Source: Candidatus Hydrogenedentota bacterium
GTDB taxonomy: Bacteria; Hydrogenedentota; Hydrogenedentia; Hydrogenedentales; GCA-2746185
Direction of reading: 5' to 3'
Length of the DNA: 17,065 nucleotides
Assembly: GCA_030123645.1 (NCBI GenBank)
Contig: JASJYE010000009.1
Location: forward strand, 1-17,065
Shown here: piece after piece, positions 1 through 5,798 of the stretch
Layout: each line of letters begins with the position of its first letter
Position numbering within the stretch: position 1 is the first letter of the stretch
Notes under the pieces: generated by a model
What the model was told of the DNA's origin: nothing
The model's database searches: none
Seen by the model: only the letters and a program-made list of their open reading frames with translations
Made by a program: the position numbers and the translations under genes

Positions 1-727
1 GTTTTCGAATCCGGGCTTTCCACGCCGTCGTGAAGAGCGTCCTGTAAATGAGGTATGAATCGCGGATCTTGTGGAAGTGCGATGACACGTTTCCTTCCTC
101 GTAGATCGTCTGGATGGGAACGGATACGACTTTGAAGCCCCCGCCGATCGCTTTGCCGAGGAGTTCCATTTCGGTCTCGTAACGGCCGCCCCTGACGCCG
201 GGCAGGACCGCTTCGAGAAAGCGCCGCGATAGGAGCCGATAGCCGGACTGGGTGTCGTGCACGCGCGTCCCGAGGAGGACAGCGCAGAGCGAGATGGTGA
301 GTACGTTTCCGAAACGGCTCCGGAGCGGCACATGGACGCCGCCGAACTCGCGCGCGCCGATCACGAAGTCGGCCTTCCGATCTTTCATCGCGTCGTATAG
401 GTGCGGCAATTCGGCCGGGTCGTGCTGCCCGTCGGCGTCCACGACGGCAACACACTGTATCTGCGGATCCTCGAGCGCCTTTTTGTAGCCGGCGACCAGC
501 GCGTGTCCCTTGCCCCGGTTTCTGTCGAAGGTAATCAGGCTCACCGGCCTGTCTTGGGCTGCCCCTGCGCATCCGTCCGTGCTGCCGTCGTCCACGACGA
601 TGACCGTGGAAACCACCGCGGACAGGTTATCCAATACGGCGCCGAGCCGATCGCCGACGTTGTAGGCCGGGACGACGACGGCTATGTCGCATGGCAAATG
701 TCTTGGGCTGGTATCGTGTTGGCTCAT
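1..727 (-). CDS. GT2 family glycosyltransferase, polyprenyl/dolichyl-phosphate sugar transferase-like (3' end cut by window edge)
   Basis: Translating the minus strand from the ATG at 727 gives 242 open codons that run off the left edge, so the C-terminus is missing. Seen: a GT-A fold start VVVPAYN (18-23), the nucleotide-binding VVDDGSTDG (44-52), NRGKGHALVAGY (70-81), the metal-binding region DADGQHDP (97-104), FVIGARE (121-127), a DTQSGYRLLSRR block (158-169) and RYETEMEL (182-189). This order is typical of DPM1-like GT2 enzymes, which move a sugar from a nucleotide donor to a polyprenyl phosphate at the inner face of the membrane for glycan or lipid building. No membrane helices are visible in the part present. 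A purine-rich AGAGGG lies 4 bases upstream of the ATG. In-frame GTG upstream is possible but less likely. The exact sugar and acceptor cannot be read from the sequence. The neighbour pdxJ is about 500 bp upstream and unrelated. Confidence 0.9.
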   Translation of the reverse strand, partial: MSQHDTSPRHLPCDIAVVVPAYNVGDRLGAVLDNLSAVVSTVIVVDDGSTDGCAGAAQDRPVSLITFDRNRGKGHALVAGYKKALEDPQIQCVAVVDADGQHDPAELPHLYDAMKDRKADFVIGAREFGGVHVPLRSRFGNVLTISLCAVLLGTRVHDTQSGYRLLSRRFLEAVLPGVRGGRYETEMELLGKAIGGGFKVVSVPIQTIYEEGNVSSHFHKIRDSYLIYRTLFTTAWKARIRK

Positions 728-1225
728 CGGGCCCTCTGGAATTGCCACTGCCTCAATCGTGAGAAATGTAGCATCGATGGATGAGGGGGGTAAAGAAGCG
801 CTCTCAGAGGGCCATTGATTGTTCTGTGCGTAGTCCTCCGGTCGACTCGTGTCATTGCCACGGTCGGGGCGTTCCGGAAACGCCGTTTTAGCCTCGGATT
901 GGACGGATAGACACAAATCAAATCCGTTTCATCCGTAAAATCCGTGGCTAATTCTTCGAGTTGTCGCGAACGGTGTGGATTCGCAGATTGAAGAGATTGC
1001 CACGATACGCTCGCAACGACACTGAGGCTGCGAAAAACCGTGTGAGAGTGGAACATTGTCTCTTGAATCCCCTTTGTTTCCCGTGTGGACTTGGGAGAAA
1101 AGCAACGGAGACGTGTAGTGAATAGGGGAACTCGCGGGCGGGTCGCGTTGCGTTATAGATACAGCTCGGCGGGAGGGTGAGGAAGTACCGTAAAACGATC
1201 CGGCGATGGTCTGCTATAGCCTCTT
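728..1225. other. Intergenic region of about 500 bp without a convincing gene
   Basis: This lies between the start of the glycosyltransferase and the stop of pdxJ, both on the minus strand, so it should contain the glycosyltransferase promoter. It is less GC-rich in the 740-1080 part and carries a degenerate repeat around 891-958 (listed separately). Open frames here translate to low-complexity, Arg/Pro/Ser-rich peptides without a ribosome binding site and are not credible genes. I see no strong terminator; a 5-bp stem (AGCCT/AGGCT, 1218-1232) straddles the pdxJ stop codon but has no U-tract. Confidence 0.5.
891..958. repeat. Degenerate intergenic repeat containing three ATCCGT units
   Basis: Three close copies of ATCCGT occur as aATCCGTttc, ATCCGTaaa and ATCCGTgg (about 921-946). 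Read on the minus strand the stretch gives the peptide phrase ATDFTDETDLICV. I recognise this style of phrase (AGCCACGGATTTTACGGATG) as a non-coding repeat seen in many large environmental bacterial genomes, often mis-called as small proteins. That recognition comes from memory and has not been searched. Its function is unknown. Confidence 0.45.
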
Positions 1226-1954
1226 TTAGGCTCCTGCTTGCCTAAGCACCTCGGCATAGGAACGAACCGTGGTGGCCAGGCCGTCGTAGAGCGCCTCGCA
1301 GAAGAGTGCGTGACCGATGGAGACTTCGGCCACGGCGGGGATGGCGGCAATAAAGGGGCCGAGGTTTTTCAGGTTCAGGTCATGCCCCGCGTTGACTCCC
1401 AGGCCTGCGGCCTCTGCGGCGGCAGCGGCATCGATGTATTGGCGAAGCTCCTGGGCCGCGTCGCCGGCGGCGAAGGCCTTGGCGTAGGATTCCGTGTAAA
1501 GTTCGACGCGGTCCGCGCCGGCCTCACGTGCCAGCGCCATGTTGCCGGGCACGGGGTCCATGAAAAGACTTACGCGGATCCCGCCCTCCTTTAATCGCTT
1601 GATAACGGAGAGGAGTCCGGCCCCGTCCTTTTCGAGGTCCCATCCATGGTCTGAGGTGAGTTGGCCGGGGTCATCGGGAACAAGCGTGCATTGCGCCGGC
1701 GCGACATCGCAGACGAGGTCCATAAACTCCGGCGTCGGGTTGCCCTCTACGTTCAGTTCGACATCGAGCATAGCTTTTAAGTCGTGGACGTCTTGGTAGC
1801 GGATATGGCGGGCGTCGGGCCGGGGATGAACCGTGATGCCGTGCGCGCCGTTTTCCACGGCCGTCTGGGCCGCCTTTATGACGCTGGGCATGTCGGCGCC
1901 CCGGCTGTTGCGCAGGAGCGCCACTTTATTCACATTCACACTGAGGAGGGTCAT
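1226..1954 (-). CDS. pdxJ: Pyridoxine 5'-phosphate synthase
   Basis: The 242-residue protein matches PdxJ along its whole length, and the usual family length is about 240. PdxJ is a cytosolic TIM-barrel enzyme that condenses 1-deoxyxylulose 5-phosphate with 3-amino-2-oxopropyl phosphate to make pyridoxine 5'-phosphate, the last ring-forming step of the DXP-dependent vitamin B6 pathway. Seen: SVNVNKVALLRNSRG (5-19), GITVHPRPDARHI (39-51, catalytic His43), LNVEGNP with Glu70, VSLFMDP (128-133), VELYTESYA with Glu151, VNAGHDLN with His191, and SIGHAL with His215 in the phosphate-binding loop. Relative to the E. coli enzyme as I recall it, the N-terminal NIDH is NVNK and the Glu72 region is NVEGNP, as in the variant I associate with Bacteroidota and relatives. 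A strong ribosome binding site (GGAAAGGGAG) precedes the ATG. No other pdx gene is in the window. Identification is firm. Confidence 0.96.
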   Translation of the reverse strand: MTLLSVNVNKVALLRNSRGADMPSVIKAAQTAVENGAHGITVHPRPDARHIRYQDVHDLKAMLDVELNVEGNPTPEFMDLVCDVAPAQCTLVPDDPGQLTSDHGWDLEKDGAGLLSVIKRLKEGGIRVSLFMDPVPGNMALAREAGADRVELYTESYAKAFAAGDAAQELRQYIDAAAAAEAAGLGVNAGHDLNLKNLGPFIAAIPAVAEVSIGHALFCEALYDGLATTVRSYAEVLRQAGA

Positions 1955-2050
1955 GGCTCCCTTTCCGCGCCGTTTTCGTTAGTGTCCGGCGGCGCAATTT
2001 CGACCGGGCTCGACAATCGCGCCGCAATGGGCCGTATCTGAGGTTGAATA

Positions 2051-2079
2051 AATTAAAGGATTTCCTAATTCTAGCTCAA
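2051..2079 (-). promoter_or_regulatory. Possible promoter for pdxJ
   Basis: On the minus strand TTGAGC (2079-2074) is followed after 17 bases by TTAATT (2056-2051), within an AT-rich patch that stands out from the GC-rich surroundings. The -35 match is good and the -10 match is poor (3 of 6). It lies about 95 bp upstream of the pdxJ start. This is a pattern match only. Confidence 0.25.
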
Positions 2080-2142
2080 ACGATGCGCACAGGGTTGAAG
2101 GTGCAGTCATCGGGACCGGCCGGTCACTCTTTGAAGAGATCT

Positions 2143-2222
2143 TTCGCTACGCTCAGGAAGACACGAAGGGGACTTCACGTTTAACGGCATCACGGGACAG
2201 TTTCGGGAATTGGGATAGCTTC
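2143..2222. repeat. 80-bp perfect direct repeat, copy 1
   Basis: The sequence beginning TTCGCTACGCTCAGG and ending GGGATAGCTTC is identical, base for base over 80 bp, to 2300-2379. The offset between copies is 157 bp. The flanking base on the left differs (T here, A in copy 2). On the right, both copies are followed shortly by CGAGTGGA, so the similarity may extend with a small gap. Perfect identity points to a recent duplication or active gene conversion. Confidence 0.95.
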
Positions 2223-2255
2223 GAGTGGATAGTCCATCTTGAATTTAGGGGTAGG

Positions 2256-2271
2256 ATGGGCTTTAGCCCAT
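2256..2271. repeat. REP-like palindrome between the two direct repeats
   Basis: ATGGGCTTTAGCCCAT is an inverted repeat with 7-bp arms (ATGGGCT / AGCCCAT) and a TT loop. It lies in the spacer between the 80-bp repeats. The phrase GGGCTAAAGCCCATCC on the minus strand resembles REP elements mobilised by RAYT (TnpA-REP) proteins in other bacteria; that link is from memory. No RAYT gene is in the window. Confidence 0.5.
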
Positions 2272-2299
2272 GCGGAGCTTGACAAATCAACACGCTATA

Positions 2300-2379
2300 T
2301 TCGCTACGCTCAGGAAGACACGAAGGGGACTTCACGTTTAACGGCATCACGGGACAGTTTCGGGAATTGGGATAGCTTC
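2300..2379. repeat. 80-bp perfect direct repeat, copy 2, abutting the Hpt stop codon
   Basis: Identical to 2143-2222. Its last base (2379) is also the last base of the TAG stop codon of the minus-strand Hpt gene (2379-2381), so the repeat begins exactly where that gene ends when read on the minus strand. It may have supplied the 3' flank of the gene or even its stop codon. Confidence 0.95.
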
Positions 2380-2750
2380 TAGAGGGGCGAGTGGACGTAG
2401 TGCTTGAGGAAGGCACGGACCGCCTCGAATTCGGCCTTCAGCGCCGTGGCCAGATCTTGCGCTTTCTGAGGGGCTTGTGCCGAATCGACCTGCTCGAGTT
2501 CCGCGGCCAGGGCGCTCATGCGCTCGGCGCCGACGTTTCCGCTGGTCCCTTTCAGCGTGTGCGCAACGGATGCAATTTTCTCGGTATCGGACGTGCCAAG
2601 GGCGGCGTCGAGCTCGGTGAGGCGCTGGCCCGCATCGCTAAGGTAGAGGCCGTACATTTCGGCCATGAACTCGGGATCGTCGCCGAAGGTGTCGCAAAGG
2701 CGCGCGACATTGATCGGCGGCGGCTCGTTATTTTGAGGTGTCGCTTCCAT
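2379..2750 (-). CDS. Histidine phosphotransfer (Hpt) domain protein
   Basis: This 123-residue protein is a single Hpt domain, a four-helix bundle that carries a phosphoryl group on a histidine between a hybrid kinase and a response regulator in a multistep phosphorelay. The phosphoacceptor motif is AHTLKGTSGNVGA with His64, followed by RMSALAAELE as expected for the next helix. There is no kinase domain, membrane segment or signal peptide, so it is a cytosolic stand-alone shuttle. The gene starts 23 bp before the end of the response regulator gene, indicating translational coupling and a joint role. The start ATG has only a weak GGA just upstream, which fits coupling. The stop codon touches an 80-bp repeat. 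The partner histidine kinase is not in the window. Confidence 0.88.
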   Translation of the reverse strand: MEATPQNNEPPPINVARLCDTFGDDPEFMAEMYGLYLSDAGQRLTELDAALGTSDTEKIASVAHTLKGTSGNVGAERMSALAAELEQVDSAQAPQKAQDLATALKAEFEAVRAFLKHYVHSPL

Positions 2751-3501
2751 TTCCGGATCGGATCAGGCCGGGATAGAGTTCGTCCGTGCAGTCGGGGCAG
2801 AGGGAGTGGCTGAACTCGGCCTCGGAATGTTCGCTGACGTAGTTCTCGATAGATTGCCAGAATCCGGAGTCATCCCGTACGCTTTTGCATTTTGCACAGA
2901 TGGGGACGAGCCCGCGCAGGGTCTTGATTTCCTCGAGCTGGTGGCGAAGCACCTCGTTCTTCGCCTGGATTTCCTGCAACTGTTTTTGGATTAGGAGTCT
3001 CTGTGCGCTTAGTTGGCAGAACACCTTCACTTTGCTGCGGAGGAGGTTGGCTTCGATGGGCTTGAACAGGTAGTCGACGGCGCCCGCGTCGTAGCCTTGG
3101 AAGATGGTTTTCTCCTCGCGGCCCGTCGCGGTCACAAAGACGATGGGGATGTCCCGAGTGCATTCGTCGGCGCGTATGCGTTCGGCCGTCTCGAATCCGC
3201 TCATCCCTTCCATACGCACATCGAGGATGACCAGGGCGAGCTCGACGCCCTTCAGGATCTTCAGGGCCTCCTCTCCGCTTGCCGCCATCAGCACGTGGCG
3301 ATCCGGGGCCTCGAGAAGACGGCCCAAATAGCGCAGGTCGGTGGGGCTGTCGTCGACAACGAGAACCGACTGCCGTGGCAGCTCTTTGATCGGCTCAGTC
3401 GAAGCAGTGGACAGGTGTGCGGTGCTCGAAGTCTGGCTGGCATTGTCTTGGCGCAGATCGGCCACCGTTTTGCTTCTCCCCAGGGCGGAATTTAGGCGCA
3501 T
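2728..3501 (-). CDS. Response regulator with C-terminal four-cysteine module
   Basis: From the preferred ATG at 3501 the protein has 257 residues. After a Ser/Thr-rich N-terminal tail comes a receiver domain (about 45-160): acidic pair Asp50-Asp51 in VLVVDDSP, phosphoacceptor Asp94 in LVILDVRM, and the conserved lysine in LFKP (Lys147). A coiled coil (about 159-196) rich in Gln, Glu, Lys and Leu follows. It ends in LRGLVPICAKCKSVRDDSGFW and a CPDC motif; the four cysteines (202, 205, 235, 238) look like a zinc site. I know this LxGLxPICxxCKxIRDD...W module from the tails of many environmental signalling proteins, but its output is unknown. No DNA-binding or GGDEF domain is seen. A GTG at 3537 would add 12 residues but overlaps a likely -10 promoter box; ATG 3501 has GGGGG five bases upstream. 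It overlaps the Hpt gene by 23 bp. Confidence 0.88.
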   Translation of the reverse strand: MRLNSALGRSKTVADLRQDNASQTSSTAHLSTASTEPIKELPRQSVLVVDDSPTDLRYLGRLLEAPDRHVLMAASGEEALKILKGVELALVILDVRMEGMSGFETAERIRADECTRDIPIVFVTATGREEKTIFQGYDAGAVDYLFKPIEANLLRSKVKVFCQLSAQRLLIQKQLQEIQAKNEVLRHQLEEIKTLRGLVPICAKCKSVRDDSGFWQSIENYVSEHSEAEFSHSLCPDCTDELYPGLIRSGNGSDTSK

Positions 3502-3527
3502 TTCGACCCCCGTGCCCCATCTGATAA

Positions 3528-3553
3528 AGTATACCACATTAAAGAGTTGTCCG
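3528..3553 (-). promoter_or_regulatory. Probable promoter of the response regulator-Hpt operon
   Basis: The minus strand shows TGGTATACT, an extended -10 box (TG-N-TATACT; TATACT at 3533-3528), with CGGACA (3553-3548) as a weak -35 at a short 14-bp distance. Transcription would start near 3521, giving a leader of about 20 bases to the ATG at 3501. This argues against the GTG at 3537 as start codon. Inference from pattern only. Confidence 0.4.
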
Positions 3554-3641
3554 GCCAGGATATACGCGGGTTTAGGCCCATCTCCGGCTGTCGGAGCGGC
3601 GGATAGAAGTCGCGGCGGCGCAGGGGAAAGATTAGGAGAAT

Positions 3642-4505
3642 ATGAGCGAGAAAAAACGCGGGGGCAAGTCCACTCGCCTGGTGCCTTCGTTTCTCAGTCC
3701 GGAGTTCATGGAAAGCAGTGACGCGCGTCCAATCCGGATCATGTCGGAGTATGTTGAGCCGCGCACGCGGTTCCGCCGTCTGAACGTGAAGAACACGATT
3801 GTGTTCTTCGGGTCTGCGCGGACGCGGTCGCTCGAGGATGCCCGGGCGGGGTTGCGGGTCGCGAGGAGCAAGCTGGACAGCGGCGATACTGTAGCGAAAT
3901 TTACGGAGGAATATGAGTCGGCGCAGCGCATGGAACACATGGCGCGTTATTACCAGGACGCCGTCGATCTTTCACGCCGGCTAACGGAGTGGTCCATGGC
4001 CACGCGCCGGCCATCGGAGAGGTTTTTTATCTGTTCCGGAGGAGGTCCGGGGATCATGGAGGCGGCGAACCGCGGCGCGAGCGAGGCCGGCGGCCGTTCG
4101 GTCGGTTTGAACATCGAACTCCCCTTCGAGCAGATGCCGAACGAGTACCAGTCGCCCGATCTGGCCTTCGAGTTTCATTACTTTTTTATGCGGAAATTTT
4201 GGTTTGTTTATCTGGCGAAGGCCTTGGTTATCTTTCCTGGCGGCTTCGGTACGATGGACGAGATGTTCGAGCTCTTAACGATTGTCCAGACGGAGAAAAC
4301 GACGAAATATATGCCGATTATCCTCTACGGCAGCGAGTATTGGAAGGAAGTGGTCAATTTCGAGGCGCTTGTAAAATGGGGCACGATCGATTCGGACGAT
4401 CTCTCGTTGTTTCGGTTTTGCGACACGGTAGATGAAGCATTCTCCTTTCTCGAGTCGGAGCTTTCGCGGCTGTACCCGCTCAAGGGCACGAAAGGGCACA
4501 GTTGA
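3642..4505 (+). CDS. LOG-family (TIGR00730-type) Rossmann-fold nucleotide-binding protein
   Basis: This 287-residue protein belongs to the LOG family, often mislabelled 'lysine decarboxylase'. Characterised members cleave nucleoside 5'-monophosphates to free base and ribose 5-phosphate, such as cytokinin riboside monophosphates or purine nucleotides in PpnN. Seen: IVFFGSART (53-61), the Rossmann glycine motif CSGGGPGIMEAANRG (131-145), GLNIELPFEQ (155-164), the FFMRKF segment (181-186) and the family signature PGGFGTMDE (199-207), with the catalytic Arg and Glu in these last motifs. It is longer than the roughly 190-residue plant-type LOGs because of an extra N-terminal arm (1-50, basic) and an insertion around 80-125. 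No signal peptide, so cytosolic. ATG has a good TAGGAG site five bases upstream. It is transcribed away from the response regulator gene. The substrate is not predictable. Confidence 0.9.
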   Translation: MSEKKRGGKSTRLVPSFLSPEFMESSDARPIRIMSEYVEPRTRFRRLNVKNTIVFFGSARTRSLEDARAGLRVARSKLDSGDTVAKFTEEYESAQRMEHMARYYQDAVDLSRRLTEWSMATRRPSERFFICSGGGPGIMEAANRGASEAGGRSVGLNIELPFEQMPNEYQSPDLAFEFHYFFMRKFWFVYLAKALVIFPGGFGTMDEMFELLTIVQTEKTTKYMPIILYGSEYWKEVVNFEALVKWGTIDSDDLSLFRFCDTVDEAFSFLESELSRLYPLKGTKGHS

Positions 4506-4632
4506 GCCGGGGCGGCGAATGCTGAATAATATATTCGAGCGTCGTTGGGGATCGCCGTAGATCTGAGGGGGAGCATCCCCTGATGACTCAAGGCGGCGCG
4601 GGGCGCGGCCCTGCCCGTGGAAAGGAGTACGC

Positions 4633-5613
4633 ATGGCCTACATTTTGAAGCGCCCGGAGTGGTACCTGCCTAAAAGCGCCGCCACGCCGGAGAGCGTGTA
4701 TCAGAACCGGCGTGCATTCCTAAAGGCGATGGGCTTGGGAGGGATGATGCTGGCCGGGACGGGGGCGGGTCTTGGCTGTTTGGCGCAGGAAACAGTGTCT
4801 GAAACGAAGCCGACGGCGGGATTGGCGGCGTTCACGAGAAATCCCGATTTCGCGGATGCCGGGCGGCCGCTCACGGAGGAGTCGTTGGCGACGACTTATA
4901 ACAACTTTTACGAATTCGGTTTTTCGAAGACGGACCCGGCCAAAAACGCGCAGGGCTTCAGCCTGGATCCCTACACGCTGAAGGTGGACGGTCTGGTCGG
5001 CGAGGAGATGGAATTCGACCTGGATGCGATAGAGGCGCTCGGTTATGAGGAGCGCGTGTACCGCTTCCGATGCGTGGAGGCATGGTCGATGACCGTGCCG
5101 TGGCTGGGCGTGCCGCTCCGAAAACTGATCGAGAAAGTGGACGTGAAGCCGGAGGCGAAGTATGTGGCCTTCAAGAGCTTTCTCGATCCGGAGAAGGCGC
5201 CCGGGCAGCGGGACGGGCGCTATCCCTGGCCGTATTTCGAAGGCCTGCGTCTGGACGAGGCGATGAATGAACTGACCTTGGCGGTCACGGGAATCTACGG
5301 CAAGCGGCTCCCGGGGCAAAGTGGGACGCCGCTGCGAATCATCGTGCCGTGGAAGTATGGTTACAAAGGCCCGAAGAGCGTGGTGCAGATGACTTTTACG
5401 GACAAACAGCCGGGGACCTTCTGGAACGAGTCGGTGCCGAGCGAATACAAGTTCTTTTCGAATGTCGACCCGCAGGTATCGCACCCGCGGTGGTCGCAGG
5501 CGCTGGAGCGATACCTCGGTGAGGACAAGAAAGACAAACCGACGCAATGGTACAACGGTTATGGCGAGCAGGTCGCGCACATGTACGACGGTATCCCGCG
5601 AACGTTGTATTAG
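4633..5613 (+). CDS. msrP: Protein-methionine-sulfoxide reductase, catalytic molybdenum subunit
   Basis: The 326-residue protein matches MsrP (formerly YedY), a periplasmic molybdopterin enzyme that reduces methionine sulfoxide in oxidised envelope proteins; E. coli MsrP has 334 residues. Seen: a twin-arginine export signal (NRRAFLKAMGLGG, Arg26-Arg27, then a hydrophobic stretch to about 50), the molybdenum-ligand cysteine Cys147 in RFRCVEAWSMTVPW, the long signature DGRYPWPYFEGLRLDEAMNE (194-213), GTPLRIIVPWKYGYKGPKS (231-249) and NVDPQVSHPRWSQA (277-290). The motif chain is intact. AAAGGAG lies 5 bases upstream of the ATG. The usual partner is the haem membrane protein MsrQ (YedZ); none is present next to it, so electrons must come from a gene elsewhere or another donor. 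A 127-bp gap precedes it with two small GC stems (4566-4581, 4601-4611) but no clear terminator. Confidence 0.95.
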   Translation: MAYILKRPEWYLPKSAATPESVYQNRRAFLKAMGLGGMMLAGTGAGLGCLAQETVSETKPTAGLAAFTRNPDFADAGRPLTEESLATTYNNFYEFGFSKTDPAKNAQGFSLDPYTLKVDGLVGEEMEFDLDAIEALGYEERVYRFRCVEAWSMTVPWLGVPLRKLIEKVDVKPEAKYVAFKSFLDPEKAPGQRDGRYPWPYFEGLRLDEAMNELTLAVTGIYGKRLPGQSGTPLRIIVPWKYGYKGPKSVVQMTFTDKQPGTFWNESVPSEYKFFSNVDPQVSHPRWSQALERYLGEDKKDKPTQWYNGYGEQVAHMYDGIPRTLY

Positions 5614-5681
5614 ACCGTTTTGAGATTAGATGGATACGTTCTGTCAGTTGTGAGCATGAAGTCGTTAAGGAAGAGGAAGTC

Positions 5682-5766
5682 ACGGGTGCCACCGTCAAGC
5701 GCAGCTTGGGGGTGTGCGGTGGCGGCTTCGAAGACACCCCCAAACGAGTTTGGCGGTGGCACCCGT
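5682..5766. repeat. Nested inverted repeat (long hairpin) between msrP and the acyl-CoA synthetase gene
   Basis: Outer arms ACGGGTGCCACCG (5682-5694) and CGGTGGCACCCGT (5754-5766) are perfectly complementary over 13 bp, and pairing continues inward with CAA/TTG plus G-T wobbles. Inside, TTGGGGGTGT (5706-5715) pairs perfectly with ACACCCCCAA (5734-5743), leaving an 18-base loop. The whole 85-bp element lies in the 185-bp gap between the genes. The GGTGCCACCG...CGGTGGCACC arms resemble interspersed repeats I recall from other environmental genomes. It could act as an RNA hairpin that limits read-through or protects the msrP transcript, but it lacks a U-tract. Confidence 0.85.
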
Positions 5767-5784
5767 TTTTGGACGACGGTGCGC

Positions 5785-5792
5785 GAAGGAGA
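5785..5792 (+). promoter_or_regulatory. Ribosome binding site that fixes the acyl-CoA synthetase start
   Basis: GAAGGAGA is followed by six bases and the ATG at 5799. The frame stays open upstream back into msrP, but the extra residues would be encoded by the inverted repeat and have no ribosome site, so this site decides the start. Confidence 0.75.
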
Positions 5793-5798
5793 CGGTTG

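Larger units (their letters stand above)
1955..2378. other. Repeat-bearing intergenic region upstream of pdxJ
   Basis: The 424 bp between the pdxJ start and the stop of the Hpt gene hold, from left to right: a possible pdxJ promoter, a perfect 12-bp palindrome GACCGGCCGGTC (2114-2125), and two 80-bp direct repeats (2143-2222, 2300-2379) separated by a 77-bp spacer carrying a REP-like palindrome. A minus-strand open frame crossing the repeats (2153-2416) translates the same peptide twice and has no ribosome binding site, so it is taken as non-coding. Confidence 0.6.

Noticed and set aside
724..1056. Minus-strand open frame of 110 codons
   Set aside because: It runs through the ATCCGT repeat, has no ribosome site and no domain, and its peptide has the look of a translated intergenic repeat.
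2153..2416. Minus-strand open frame of 87 codons
   Set aside because: It spans both 80-bp repeats and overlaps the Hpt gene; the peptide repeats itself because the DNA does.
4566..4611. Two short GC-rich stems before msrP considered as a terminator for the LOG gene
   Set aside because: Stems are only 4-5 bp and neither is followed by a T-run.
5547..5798. In-frame 84-codon extension of the acyl-CoA synthetase overlapping msrP
   Set aside because: It would translate the nested inverted repeat, lacks a ribosome site and family similarity, while ATG 5799 has a strong site and a normal family N-terminus.
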